Shown: piece after piece, positions 49,948 through 63,169 of the stretch
Layout of the letters: every line of letters begins with the position of its first letter
Position numbering within the stretch: the stretch's first letter is position 1
Source of the DNA: Theocolax elegans
Lineage: Eukaryota; Arthropoda; Insecta; Hymenoptera; Cerocephalidae
Length of the DNA: 64,000 bases
NCBI GenBank assembly: GCA_026168455.1
Contig: CM047430.1
Span: 28,611,237-28,675,236 of the forward strand
Direction of reading: 5' to 3'
Notes under the pieces: generated by a model
What the model was told of the DNA's origin: nothing
The model's database searches: none
Seen by the model: only the letters and a program-made list of their open reading frames with translations
Made by a program: the position numbers and the translations under genes

Positions 49948-52159
49948 GTAAGTCGATAAATCTACTTACTATTTTTATATTACAGTTCATTTATTTCATA
50001 TTGTTAACTATATTATTCACACATTTTAGTGGGATATGCCCGCACTTTTGTTCTCATTTATTTTTTATACCGGTTGTTGTAAAACAATTTATTTACATAT
50101 CTACAAGAATTTTGAAAGATAATTCATCTATAAAAAATTGTTGATCAATGTTGAAAATGTAATCGTGCATTAATAAATTATTAATTTATTTTAATAATGT
50201 ATACAAAAAGAAAGAATTTTCGTAGTATATATATAGAAAAAGAAAAAAAATTCATTTAAGCAATATTTAAATGAAATTAGTAATAGGATAAGTTTCTTCT
50301 TTTTAACGCTTTGAAAACTGCAGTTAGATGATATACAGAGTCCCGCACGAGAATAACAATGACATCGGGTATAATCTTTAGAAAAATTTCCATTCGCGCA
50401 ATCGCGAACAGTCGCGAAATCGTGCCGAATTACGTACGAAGAAACAGTGTAAAGATAATAATTCGCGTAGAGTTAGCCGTAGGTCGTACTATTTAGCGTT
50501 GGCTCTCGGTTCGTGTGTGTTTGGCAACGTGTGCGCGAGCGGTGGGTGGAGCGAGTCCGCGGTTTTACGGCATAAACACGCGCGCATATATCTCGCCGGC
50601 CGCGAAAGCTAACACGCGAGCCTCACCGTATTGAATAAATATTGATGCCCGCCGAGCGTATGATGCGACAGCCAATCCTGGCTCACGCGCCCGCTGCCAC
50701 CGTAAGGCCGTACCTTTGCTTTCGCATATTAAGTACAGACATGGGTTCTTTCTTTATACCGTCTACGAATATCTGTTCTTATTTTCTTTTATAAAACCAT
50801 TGTTATCACCTTCTGATTTATGGAATATTCGTAAGGATTTCGTTGCACTATAAGATTCTTTCGATGTAGCATTCGGATGTGTCGTGAAGAGGGAATTGTT
50901 GCATATACGTATACTAAATCTCGTTATTTCCGTCCATTAGTATAGTATATCCTTTCGAACAAGTAGTCACATAATTATAATTAAAAATATATAATCTACT
51001 ATTGAAAAAAATTTGTTCACATTAAATAAATACATATTAGTGTCTAAAAATTTATATATTTTATAGCAAATATTCACATACTTAATAATATTTAACACAA
51101 ATCATAACAAAATGTACTAGATATTATAATTTATTGTAAATACTATAATAATCCAAGTATAACCCAAAATTACTATAAAATACAGTTACACTTTTATTAC
51201 ATCATTTTTTTTAATCTCATAAATGTTAAATGTTTATTTAAATACACATATACGAATGGATTTTTAGAAAAAATTCTCTGTTAACAAATCATATATACAG
51301 AATCATTTATGTCTATTTTGGATTTCAGATAATATTATTATGTCGTTGCAAACATAGAAATATAAACACCAAAATATATAAAAATTTTAAGTAACTCGCG
51401 TAAAGCATTCGATCAAATATAAAGAATAAATAAATGTAACGTATACATAATATTTTTAAATTAAATAAATTTACGTTGTGGCGCATAGTTTCCACTCTGA
51501 TATTCCCAAGTGACATATTTAAACAACATATATAAACGAATAAATCTTGAAAAAAAAATTGTTAAAAAAAGAAAGAGGTCCGTATACAAGTCGTGTCTTC
51601 AATATTTCATTGCACTTGAAAAAGAATATCGCAACAAAGAGTAAACGTATCTCATGCACCGTAACTTGGTCCAGCGCGGAATAGTAGAAAAACTTGAAGT
51701 ACGGCAAAAATCTGGTAAAAATGGAGAAAAAGTTGGGCGATAAGTGAGGAAAATAAATGAAAAGAAAAAAACGTGAAAAAGAATAATAATAAAAGGAAGG
51801 AGAGGAGTGGAGAGGAGAGGAGGAAGAGCGAGCGTGCGCGGGTGGTGTTCTCTTTCCCCTCGTCCTTACGGTCCTCGCAGCATCGTCCGCGGACACGCGC
51901 GTCTTTCTCCGTTTGGCTTGCGATAGTCGGATCTGTGAGTCTCTCTCTCGCGAGGGAAAGACGCGATGCTGGCGGCGGCAGGGCGCTGCGAAAGGTTAGC
52001 GCGAGTGAGGTCTCCATGGCAACGAGGCGAGGCGGGAATGCGACGGTAACCATGGCAGCCGGCTGTGCGCGGCGCGCGGTCCCGTCTCTTTCTCGCTCGC
52101 GCAACCTGTCCGTCCTCTCCTCGTCCGAACCTCTTCCTTCCGCCTACGGAAACCTGGCC

Positions 52160-52190
52160 TCTTCTCTCTCTCTCTCTCTCTCCCTCTCTC
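52160..52190. repeat. (CT)n microsatellite
   Basis: An imperfect CT run of about 31 bp inside a GC-rich patch. It accounts for Ser-Leu and Arg-Glu repeats in the overlapping open frames. Confidence 0.94.
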
Positions 52191-55100
52191 GAAACGTACA
52201 GTTCTCCTTTTTTTTGGTTCTCGCAGACCGAGGAGATGGAAAAGGGGGGTGGAGCGCAGAAAGAGAGAATCGGAAGAATGGAGAAAAGAAGGATTCTCGC
52301 GATGGTGCCGGTGTTGCACCTTCGCGCAAACAGAGATATCGCTTCAAGAGGATGACGTTACACGGACGGAGGACGTGGCTTCCTTGACGTCACGAGGTCC
52401 GATCGACCTTGAGATTCAAGTCAATCGATAAGATGCGTCCTTTCCTTTTTTTCTTCGTCTCGATCGAGATGACCGATCACCCTTTCCACATTTATTTTAC
52501 TTTATTTTATTTTATTCCGCGTCCTTTTCTCTTCTCTTCTATTCTCTTTCCTTCGTTTCTATTCTCTTCTCTTCTTTTCTCTTATGTTTTCTTTTCTTTT
52601 ATATTCTTTCGTTTTCGCGACGCGGTGACGATAACGATTTATTATCGGTCCAACGAGCGCCTCGTTAGCTCAACGACAAATTGTTTCCTTCTTTCAGCGC
52701 GCATCGCGGCACTTCCGCGTTCCCCACTCGAGAATAATTATCGAGGCACGTGATTGAAACGAGACTGGGCACCGGCAGATGGGACTATTATTTATTGACT
52801 ACGGTAACAGCGTGTCCGTATCGCACGCGAGCCTTAACCAAGTTATTTTTATGCATTTTTCATAAACCAAAACTCCCCGAGTGGCTATACGCGAACGTTG
52901 CGTTCTATTATTCATCCCAAAGAGAGAGAGAGAGTCAGAGAGAGCGCTTCGTTTCTCCCGAAAATTACGAAAAGCTAGAAACAATTTGCGGTCCGAGTAC
53001 GGACACGCGCATCCGACCCTCCCTGCCCCGTACTTTTGAATGTTTGATACCGAAAAAGATGAGAGCGCGAGTGGGGTCGCAAAACGAATTACGACGCGAC
53101 CGCATACAAATTTACGGAAATTTCGACGAAAACCCACGGTGGTCGGAGGGGCCAACTCGGTTGGGAGAGATCTCGTTACCGCTCCGAGATGCTTGTGACA
53201 TGTCGCGAGCGGTTCGCTTCCGCACCCTCTCCTACTTTCCCAACGGGCCTACGACTAATACACTGGGGTTAAAATCGCCTTAAGAGTCGCGCACAACGCG
53301 GCCTTCACGATAAACTTATCCCCCATTCACTCTTATTAAAATCAAATCCATATATGCGCACCTCTTTACATGCAACATATTTTACATTACATTGTCGCTC
53401 GTTCCTCCAACATTTTTGTATAACTTTCCGCGTTTTGACCTGCGTCCCTTAACTGATATTTTATAAAACCTCTTTTTATATATCCAAGAAAATTAATTCG
53501 TTTATTATATAATTTAATCATTAGAAGTATTTCTTTAAATTCACTAAATTCTTTTTGATTTAATAATTTCATGATTTAACGAGTTTAATAAGTCTTTTAA
53601 CAATAAAACTTTAATTAGGATATAATAAGTAAAAAAGTAATGAGATTATTTAACTCTTATTTATCTAATAAATTACTCTAATATGCTCTTACTAAATTCA
53701 ATCTGAGCGGTATATCAATAATTCTCATAGTTTAAATATACATGAATATCGAATATATTCATAAAAATATAAATATAAATGCAAGCGGTAAAGTACTGTA
53801 TAATTTACTATGATTAAATATATAAATGCCCAATTTAATGAATTTACATTTAAATAATTATGAAAATGGGAAAAAGGTATATAAATGTGTGTGTGAGAGA
53901 CACCGGTATTGTACGGTTTCGGTGTAAAAATCCGTTGATCCGGCAGGTTAACGTCGGTGGATTCGCGCATCATCCTCCCTCGCGAGCGTCGCGAGTCCAC
54001 CCACCATTTTCTCCGTCTGGCTCGGTCGCGCGACGGCTCAACATCGAGGTCTGCCTTTAATGTAAGGGTTACTCGCCGCTCTCGGTTAGGGGCGAAAGAG
54101 TTTCACGCGAGTGCGAGTGCGAGGGAGAAAGAGAGAAAGAGAGAAAGAGAAACCGAGCGAGTTTAAAACCCCTCGGGGCTTGAGGTCCGGGCCGGTTAGA
54201 TTTATCGGATGTTTTGGTTGGCGGCCATTGTTAGCCGCTCCCTCCCTCTTTCTCCCTTTCGTCCGCTCTTGTTCGTTTTCCGTGTCTTTCGCTTTTCCCT
54301 TTAAAGTGCCAGCGCTTGGTTTCAAAACACTAAGCGAGCACGCGCGCTCGCGCGCGCGGCGAGCTCGCACCAGCTCTTGCCAAAGAATTATGTGGCAAAA
54401 GCGAGCAAAAATTCTCTTGGACTGTGGAGCTTTACCCCGGGAATCCGCGCCGCGTCTTTGTTCTTTTAATTCGGATTCTGCTTTTTTCCGTCTCTAGTTC
54501 ATTCTTTCTTTATTTCTCGCTTCCTTTTTTCTACTTAAATTTTCGCAACTTTTCTACCTGGCTAGGCTTTTCGTGTTTCGTTTGAATTTAAATTATTCGT
54601 TGAATAGCTGCATTTATATTATCATACGTACGTGCCTCTCTGTCTCTGGTGATGCTCGAGCTAATAAATTACGGTTTTCAAATTCATGAAATATAAATTA
54701 GAATATTTATAGTTAATTAAAGTTTGATTATGATCGCTTGAACATAAAATCGTTGAAACTGCGATTAGATTTGCGGAGTAATAATGTTCATTTCGGTATT
54801 TAGGAAATGCGTTATACATTATCCGATAAACTTGCGATAAACTCCATTGATGGAAGGTAGAGGTAAAAGCGATATATATATATATAGCCGAATTTGAAGT
54901 TTCAACCTAGAAATTTGACTCGCAAAACTCGGTTATCCAAGTTAAAGCTCGTTCGTCCATGGGGGAATATTCGCGACCGATCAATTGCAAAGTTTCCCAT
55001 TCGTCGATGCAGATTCGGTCGACGCGGAGTTGGAGACTGGCTGTGCAGGAAAACGGAAGTTCGGCAGCCAACCGCCACCACGGCCTCCTCCCGATAGATT

Positions 55101-56117
55101 TATTAGCATTGTTTGGGAAGGTCTCTTTCCACGCGCGAGTAACAGAGAGATCTGTTTCTCCCTCCGGTTGCTTTGAGAGATGTTCCATCCCAGCTTCTTA
55201 GGTACCCCTGCCCAAAATGCAACTTTCGCTCGAGGACTCAAAGTTCTACCTGAACTCTCGCGCTTGTCTTCTTTCTTATCTTCTCCCAACCCTTTTACTT
55301 CAATTATATTTTTATTCGAGTCAGAGAAACGTTTTCTTATTTACCTCGCCTTTTCTAACAAACAATAAAAAATATACTCTTTATCGTCGTAACGATCAAC
55401 CAACGTTTCTTAATAATTACAACTTTCACGTATAAGTTTACACTTTTTACAATATTTCGCAACGTAGAATGAATGAAAAGGTTTCCTCGTTAATGCAGTA
55501 AAGTTTTGTGTTTAGTAACTGTCGATAATCGATGAATCGATGAATAAGGAGCATTAGATTACCTACCCATTATTTTTCAAACGCGTGGAACGCAATTATC
55601 ACTGGATCGCTCATGAATCGATGCTCGAATCATCCAGCCCTACTAATTGCATGAATAATTAATAACTTTTTAACCTTGCGTCCAAGCTTGGCAACGTAAT
55701 CGAACGTTTAACGAGGGTTTTTTTTTCTATCGAATAAAACAACATCATCATCCTAGTCATCCTCGTTGGCTCTATACGCAGTTCGATAACGAACTCGCGC
55801 GTAACTCGAATAATTACACTGATTGAATAAATAGATATTCGGAACAATGAGAAAAAAAGTCGGATCGATTACCAAATCTAAGCAAATCCTTGCCCGCGGC
55901 AAGTTAAACCTCTTGAGAACCAGTTAGTGTAGAGGATCGCACGACGCGTAGTTTCGTATCGACATTAGCATGACGGTTAATGTCCGTTTTGTTCAACCCG
56001 CGACAAAAAGGAGGCGTACACGCGTTACGTAAAGGATACACGCTCGCGAGAAATTCTTTGGAACACCTCGTACGCGGTTCGATTAGCGTCGAGAGGAGCG
56101 ACCCGACCGTGACCTCT

Positions 56118-56157
56118 TCTCTCTCTCTCTCTCTCTTTCTCTCTTTCTCTCTCCCTC
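56118..56157. repeat. (CT)n microsatellite
   Basis: CT run with CTTT interruptions, about 40 bp. It is the first of two CT tracts within 350 bp. Confidence 0.94.
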
Positions 56158-56418
56158 TACTTCTTCCCTTTTTATCTGTACCGCGCGCAGACATACACGC
56201 ACATCGAGGCTCTGCATCGTGCTCCATCTTGCGGCAGTGATTGGACGATCCATCACCGGCACTCTCTCGCTCATCTCTCTCTCATTCTCTTTTTCTCTCT
56301 TTTGCTGCGCCCTTCTTTGACCGTCGGTTCTTCTTTCCGTCCTTCTTTCCCGTCGGCTTTCTTGTCCATGAGAGCGGACACGCGGGCTTCTCACGCATTG
56401 CTCACACCGGCTATAATA

Positions 56419-56459
<41 letters not shown>
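56419..56459. repeat. (CT)n microsatellite
   Basis: A nearly perfect CT run of about 41 bp. It explains the Arg-Glu minus-strand frame of 139 codons. Confidence 0.96.
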
Positions 56460-56469
<10 letters not shown>

Positions 56470-57640
56470 TTGTGGATTTTTCGATGTTTCTTCAAATGCC
56501 ATTCGTCCATGATAATATCAACGCTTGAAAGACGTTCGGTCCAGGTTTCAGTATATTAAAACGTTTCTTCTCTTTTTTTCAGAAATACCTGTTTTTTTTC
56601 TTCGCGTATGCGACAAGTTTTAATACGTTTTTTTTATCCAATGAATGTGTGAGTAATGTAGTAAATTCTTTTTTGTATAGGAAATGTAAAACTGTTGAGG
56701 GAAAATAAATTTTAATTAGTTGTATGATCCGCGTACGTGTTGTTTTCGGTTTTAAATGAGTAATTCGATGAGCCAATCTCAAAGAGTTTATTGCGCTGCA
56801 AAATTTTTTACGATAGATTTGTCGTATCCTAGGAAATTAATAACGAATTGTATGGATCGGTATTATTATAACGTGATTTTAATATTCGATGTACACATAG
56901 TATACACGTATAGGGTATATATCGCGGAGCAATTTAAAACTTGACGACTGTAACAAATCATCCAAATGTATGTAATAAATTGTTGATGATTGCCTCATTA
57001 AACCGTGCTAAGCATTTTATAAAATTGTGAAAAAGCTTGTTTTTAAATCCCTAACGGAAGTTGAATATAAAAAAATATAGTTAATTTGCGTTAATGAATT
57101 AAACGGTGGCTACAACGGCTAATATTATAGAGTCGGAATTAATGTGATTGCCAGTGTTTGGTGTATACACGATCTGCTGTTATATTTTAGTATCCATAAT
57201 CCAACTTAGATTACAGTTACTTGCAGTATAATTTAGTTCATAAATGCTGTAAACCATGATTGCATCTACATTTTACTACGCATACAACGTATCTATTCGA
57301 TCTTTAACGTTTATTCAACGCAAAGAAAATTATGAGATATCTTTCGTCATTAAGTACGAATAAGTAAATTTTCAACGTATTTTCTACGCATAATTTTGTT
57401 GCAATAATACAATTTTTTGTTACTCCTTTGGCAAATAAAATGTTTTAATCTTATGTATGATATATAATTGAGTCTACGTTAGTTAGAGTGAAATGGTAAA
57501 TTAAAATAGCAGACGGGCGTTTGACGGTAGTTATATTGTGCCAAAGAGAGATTCGAAGTCAGAGAGTTACCGAGGATACACCGTCCATATAAGAGACTCG
57601 ATAAATGCGATTCCTCGTAAAATAAAGGCTCTTTCTCTCG

Positions 57641-57652
57641 AGCGAGAGAGCG

Positions 57653-57699
<47 letters not shown>

Positions 57700-57702
57700 G
57701 AG
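57641..57702. repeat. (GA)n microsatellite
   Basis: GA-rich tract of about 60 bp with a perfect core at about 57667-57696. CT tracts of similar length follow 290-370 bp to the right. Confidence 0.95.
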
Positions 57703-57987
57703 CGACGAAGAGGGAGAGGAGGAGGAAAGCCGCGAGCAAGAGAAAAGGGACGAGGTAGTATAGAGGGAGAAAGAGAGAAGCGCGTTGTCGCGCGGTGCAC
57801 GGTCCAGGGATATTCATTAGTTCCTTATTCAAAGGCCGGGGGAATAGTTCCGGAGTTGCCGGAGAGGGAGACGCAGGCAAAACGCACAAAGCTCTCCGTC
57901 GTATAGAACAATGAAAGCCGCAGATTTCATGAAGCGCGCGAGATAGGCACAATGCTTTAGCCAATGTACGCATGTGAACCTCCGTAC

Positions 57988-58073
57988 CTCTCTCTCTCTC
58001 TCTCTCTCTCTCCCCTCCCTTTCCCCACCAACCACCCTCTCTCATTCTCTCTCTCACTCTCTCTCTCTCTCTC
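57988..58073. repeat. Compound (CT)n microsatellite
   Basis: Two CT runs (about 57988-58012 and 58037-58073) separated by a C- and A-rich spacer. The pair is complementary to the GA tract at 57641-57702. Confidence 0.94.
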
Positions 58074-58376
58074 GCCCTCTTCCTCTACCCTCTTTTTTCG
58101 TTTTCCCGCGTAATATTCATACGCGTTGAATATATTAATGCGCGGAAAGATATGTAAAACGTATACGTATAGGAGAGTGAATACCACGCGCTCTGTCTCT
58201 TTCTCTCTTCTCGCGTACTCCCTGGTCTTTTACTCCCTTTCCCACTTCCGTGCAATATTAGTGAAATGTGTCTCCGTACCCATGTGCGGCTCTGATATTA
58301 AACAGCCAGCAGCCGTCGGTGCATCTGCGTTTCGAATTCTACCTCGCTTTCCTTCTCTCTATCCTTTCCTTCCTAC

Positions 58377-58407
<31 letters not shown>

Positions 58408-58410
58408 TCT
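58377..58410. repeat. (CT)n microsatellite
   Basis: CT run of about 34 bp with a CCC interruption near its right end. Confidence 0.94.
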
Positions 58411-59374
58411 CCATCTTTCTCTTTTCGAGTACACACGTACAACCTTTCTCGCATATGCTGTTTGTTTTACGTGCGTTTTGAATTTACAATCGGACGTGTA
58501 CCTGAGCTTCGAATAAAAGAAACCGTATACAAGGATCGGAGAAAATTGAAAATCCCGCACAGATGTTGATCGTTTGAAAAAAAAATTTTATCTACAGTCT
58601 CAGGAAATTTGAAGCTCTTTGCAAAACTGTCTTTTGAAATACTCGACTTTTATTGTTGGGAAATGTTAGTATCGTAGCTTCATTTTTCTACGTAATATGC
58701 GTTTAGTAGATTATTAAATACAAACTTATAATTGAGAAAAGCACCGTGTATACGTCTAACACGCTAAAGTTTTAAAATGCAATTGCAGTTTCGTTTGAGT
58801 AATAAATATTTAAGTAAATACGGATTACTTTTATAAGTAAACTTGCCCAGAAAAACATTTCATTTGCGAATATACCTATTTTATATGCGACTATATTTGC
58901 AAACTTGAATTACAATAATAGACAATTGTATATCTAATGTTTAAAATTTTATATATGTAATATTCTTTTATAAATAGTGATTATATAGATATTTATAGTT
59001 GATTAAAGAAAAAAATTAGAGTACAGGAGTTAAAGATATACTAATATTCTTTACTCGCGTAAAGTCGTGCAACTGCACGTAGTGACATCAGTTGCCTTAT
59101 GAACCAGCGCGTAGTTCGTCACGCGGAGACCCATGTCCTAGCGCTGGATCCCGCGAGGAGCAGCTGCGCGTAATGGTGTTGCAAATATAACATCGAGTCG
59201 ACTCGAGTATTTTTCTTCACCCATATATGCTCGACTTGGAGACAATTTACATGCCTTTTCGGCTGTCTTTATTCTCTCTACGGCGTTGATCGAATTTCTT
59301 CTTTTTTCTGGAGACCCAATAAGAGGCTTGCTTAAATATATCCAATAGAGCGTTATAATCGTACCATACGATAA

Positions 59375-59621
59375 CACTCACAAAAATGTATTCTTGTGAT
59401 CAGAAGATTGTCGTATCAAATATGGTTAAAAATGAAATCCACTTGATGTTAGACAATTCTTCTACAACCCAGAAAATTCGATTACGATTTAGAATAGTGA
59501 GATCTTGATTTTAATAGAATTTACTTGGTAATAGAAGAATCGTCTAACATTAAGCGGATTTCCTTTTAAACGATATTTTATACGACAATCTTCTAATCAT
59601 AAGAATACATTTTTGTGAGTG
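59375..59621. repeat. 247-bp near-perfect inverted repeat (long hairpin)
   Basis: Arms of about 90 bp (59375-59464 and 59532-59621) are reverse complements with about nine mismatches, so about 90 percent identity, around a loop of about 67 bp. The ends begin CACTCACAAAAATG on one side and finish CATTTTTGTGAGTG on the other. There is no ORF. Flanks show no clear target-site duplication. It could be a small foldback-type MITE or a hairpin RNA locus, since a transcript from either strand would fold into long dsRNA suited to Dicer processing. It shares no obvious motif with the foldback element at 15730-16299. Confidence 0.9.
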
Positions 59622-60838
59622 AAATTGCATCATCTTAATTATATTTGATTCGAGGTTATTTTTGTTGTAAAACATCGAGTTAACGATGGTATAGGATATA
59701 CATATAGAACAAACAGGATACAACGCGGATGGAAATATAGAAAGAAACGCGCGGAAGTTTAAATTTCGGTGGGTCTTCGATCGTTGAAAAATTGGTAGAC
59801 GAAATACCCTGCAGTGCTCTTCAATTTTTATCGGACGAGAGCGCGTGCATCGTCCTGTTTCTCTTTCAGTTTCGGGCTTACAATCATACGAGAGCGCACG
59901 TGGAGGCGACACACGGGACACAGTGCCGAACGGAAAAAAGACCGCCTGCGGAATAATTAAAATGTGGTATTTACGAAGGGGTTGCGCGTTTCGAGAGAAA
60001 AAACAACAACGGAAAACGGCACCGGCACCCAATGCGAGAAAAAGAACTGGTAAAAATACTCGGCGCAGAGGGAACGCGGGGATCGAAGATACCACTCGCC
60101 GCGGATAGAATTTCAGAGATACAACGTTTTAATAATTTTTTATACACTACATCGATCAGCGATACACGTATTCTTTTTGAACCCGGTGATTTTTTTATCA
60201 GTAGCTTCTTTTTAGCCAAGTAAAACTCGTAAGAGCAACAATTTCTAGTGAAATTGTGAGCTATTAAAATTCCGCTGTTCCGCATAGGCATCGTGTACTG
60301 TATAGGCAATTCAAAAATATTTTCGTAAACTGATCGCAACGATAAAAATTCTGTTATAATATGGTATAGATATTTGTTGACTCGACATTAATGTTATTCC
60401 GTTAACAAATTTAATTATCACGACAATAGCGGAGATAATAAGAGTTAGCACTCGTGCAATTTATCCTGAATCTTCTTTCATTGTTTTAAATAACGCAGAG
60501 CGTATTCAATCTTAAGCAAACATCGAAGTAAAATCACTCGAAATAGACATTACAGCTGTGAAGAGCGACACGATAGTAGCGCGGAAATTAAAGGCGATTT
60601 CGGCCCCTTACATAATCAATCCCATTTTCAATCTCATTTTCATTTTGTCTCCCCTCCCGGGTCTCCGTTAGCCAATAAAAGTATAATCAAGCGCTTAAAG
60701 TAAATCCCGTAGAAGAATGAAAAAGGAAAAGGAGAAAAAGAAAATAATTGCATCCGCGAGCGACGATTAAAGGGAAAAGAAGGAGTAAGGGTCGAGGGGA
60801 CGAGGTGAGATGGGTGGTGTGGCGGGGAGAGGCGGGAA

Positions 60839-60861
60839 GGGGGTGGGGGGAGGGGGAGGGG
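60839..60861 (+). other. Strong G-quadruplex-forming run
   Basis: Four blocks of 5, 6, 5 and 4 G are separated by single bases (T, A, A). This is a textbook pattern for a stable intramolecular quadruplex with 1-nt loops. The adjacent sequence is also G-rich from about 60789. Any function is inferred. Confidence 0.85.
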
Positions 60862-61081
60862 TGCCTACTCATCCCCTATCATAAAGAAAGAGAAGCCCTG
60901 TATACTCGTACACACAAAGTGCGAAACTCTGCGTGTGCACCCGAAACGGACGCACGTACCTACACGGGCGAGGATACGACGAGCGCGCGGCATTCTCTTC
61001 ATTTCCAGGCTGTCACGAGCAGAAGAAGATTCTGGCTGCGTTTGACAGCACCAGGGTCTGGGTTGTTGGGCGAGAAAGAGC

Positions 61082-61131
61082 GAGCGAGAGAGAGAGAGAG
61101 AGAGAGAGAGAGGAGGGAGAGCGAGAGAGAA
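61082..61131. repeat. (GA)n microsatellite
   Basis: About 50 bp of GA-rich sequence. A CT tract of similar length lies only about 90 bp to its right, so a transcript across both could form a stem. Confidence 0.95.
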
Positions 61132-61221
61132 CTAAAGAGAGAGCACGCTTCGAAACTCCGAGGAGAGGGTGGCTCCGCGTGACCGTCCTATATATGCTAT
61201 TTACGGACTCGCATACATGCT

Positions 61222-61238
61222 TTCTCCCTCTCTCTCCC

Positions 61239-61269
<31 letters not shown>
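61222..61269. repeat. (CT)n microsatellite
   Basis: CT tract with two CCCTC interruptions, then a perfect core. It is complementary to the GA tract at 61082-61131. Confidence 0.95.
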
Positions 61270-62399
61270 TGCGCGCGCGCTCGCTCTTTCTCTCATTCTC
61301 TCCCGTTTCAGGAGAAAACTACCCTTCGCCTCGCCACTCGACTCTTGTCCCTTTTTTTGCAATCCAGCCGCGCTGCCGTTTTTTGTTTTCACCGCCTCTC
61401 GTTTGTTTTCTGGGGAGGCTAGCTTTCTACCTTTTTTTGTTGTTGTTGTTGTGAGGGAGCGCTCTTTTTTTAAGCGTTTGGCTTTGATGTTCGGACGATC
61501 CGGTATACGAACCCTTTTTTTCGGACTGTTTCAGTTTCGTTTTCGCAAACCTGGCGCCGGAAAATCGACGGGGTCACGACAGCAGATGCTGCTACTGTGC
61601 ATTCACTTGTTTCTTTTGCTCTCCATTTTTCTTTGCCGTAATTGTATTGTGTTATTATTCCAATACGAGGATTTTCAATATACTTAATTTTTTTAGTCTT
61701 GGATTCGTCAAATTTACTTTTACCAATAAATTCTTTAAATGAAATTGCTATGATGATTAACAATGTTTTCAATATGTATATTTGATTACATGTATCATAC
61801 ATTATATTGTATACCCATTTTTCTAAATTACATGTGCAAAGTTCTAAAAACATTAAAAATTAGACAAAATAGTGATACTAGTCGTTCTCGAGGTCGAAGT
61901 AAAAAATGCATTTGTCAACTTGTTATTAAAAAAATATTATAGTTATTGAATAAAGCAATAGTTTCGATTAGCTTCGAGCACTTTGGGATCTATTTAGTTT
62001 GAAAGGTAGAGTACTCGTAATTGGTTATTCATCATATGTATTGTATATATTGTTATTGTATACGTTTTTTGTAAGAAAAAGGAGGAACGGAAGAATGAAA
62101 AATTGGAATATTCGAAATGCTAATCTGAAGAAGTACAAGCAATTTTATATGTCGAAGAAATTCATTACAGCTCGAGGTTAATCGCATTCTCCAAAGTCTC
62201 GGTACTCGTGGCATTCTCGAGACTCTCGCGGCTCAAACGAGTCGAAGCGAGGCCACGCTCGCATCGTTAAGGATGCATTTGAATATACCTAAGGCATACG
62301 GCGAATGCAAGGCATTTTTCCTTGGATCACGCGATCATTAGAGCAATTATTATTGTGCCGGTGCGCAGTGAGACTCCCTCGGACAACAATGAGTGAGAC

Positions 62400-62435
62400 G
62401 GAGAGAGAGAGAGAGAGAGAGATAGAGAGAGAGAG
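62400..62435. repeat. (GA)n microsatellite
   Basis: GA run of about 36 bp with one GATA interruption. Confidence 0.95.
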
Positions 62436-63134
62436 TGATGGGGAGGGGTGAAGCCACCGAGTCACCGACCAAGAGGAAACGTCGAGGAGTGTGGAAGGAA
62501 AGCACGCGAGAGTGGGCATGACGCACCAGCCGTTTGACACTCGACTGCAATTGCACCGTGGTTGTCCCGGATTTTCTTCGTCTCGTAGGAGCAACAGTCT
62601 TTTGACGACCGAATATCGTGTTCGCGTGGGTGTCTATCGGGTTTCGATTATTCTCGTGGGCAGATGGAGATGGATACACACGTTTCTTATTTCATTATAC
62701 GCGTCAGAACATCTTTGCAGGATACCTTTGCATCACAATTGAATGTAATCTCCGCTAGCTAGCTGCAAATGCATTCAATGGAAAAACGTACCTTCGATGC
62801 GCTTTATCGAAATGTCCATTTTAAGCATTCCAATATGCTAAACGACTGAATTATTTAACCAATCGACTGTGGGTAGTGCGTTTAACTCAATCTACTGAAT
62901 AATTATTTGATTGATTCGTAAACGTTATTTAGACGTCGAAGCTTTCTCGATGGGAAATCATACGAAAATTTCGTTTTTCTGGCTTCACGCGACCACAGCT
63001 ACGAGATTCCGTTGAACGTTTAGAACTAGCCGAGCCGATCACGAAGAATCTATAATAGCATTCCCTCGTTATTTGGAAGATCGTCCGTGCAAACAAGATT
63101 CTCCTGGAGTCAGTCACAGGCGAGCAATACTTAC

Positions 63135-63169
63135 ATCTTCTCCGGAGTAGCTTGCCGGATAGGAGTCAT
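63135..63169 (-). CDS. Candidate first coding exon of an unknown gene
   Basis: On the minus strand an ATG at 63169-63167 in the context CATAAATGA opens MTPIRQATPEK. It runs 35 nt to AAGAT|GTAAGTATTG, an excellent 5' splice site at 63134. The codon directly before the ATG is TAA in the same frame, so the ATG is a natural start for a spliced ORF (phase 2 at the exon end). The sequence upstream is GC-rich and looks like an arthropod 5' UTR. The gene would continue to lower coordinates after a long intron. I do not recognise the protein from 11 residues, and the next exon is not identified. Confidence 0.35.

Larger units (their letters stand above)
49948..59374. other. Non-coding stretch
   Basis: No gene supported. 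GC-rich patches lie at about 50340-50720, 51790-52470, 52620-53280 and 53930-54500, between AT-rich intervals (50730-51780, 53340-53930, 56540-57480, 58570-59040). Many (CT)n and (GA)n runs are present. A 177-codon frame at 52750-53283 has no domain, contains a GA-repeat segment and has no splice or start context worth trusting. TTCTTTCAG at about 52690-52698 is a good acceptor-like string, but no donor of similar quality follows. Confidence 0.6.
59622..63134. other. Non-coding stretch, possible first intron of a minus-strand gene
   Basis: No gene supported. It contains a G-rich run at 60839-60861, a GA/CT pair at 61082-61131 and 61222-61269, a (GTT)n patch near 61438-61452 and (GA)n at 62400-62435. 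Two acceptor-like strings on the plus strand, CATTTCCAG ending near 61008 and CCCGTTTCAG ending near 61311, have no matching donors. If the exon at 63135 is real, this stretch is the start of its first intron. Confidence 0.55.

Noticed and set aside
52750..53283. 177-codon plus-strand open frame
   Set aside because: It includes a GA-repeat segment, has no recognised family and no convincing exon boundaries. GC-rich patches easily give such frames.
60933..61454. 173-codon frame with an acceptor-like CATTTCCAG inside
   Set aside because: Most of it is GA/CT repeat translation. No donor of matching quality follows the acceptor.
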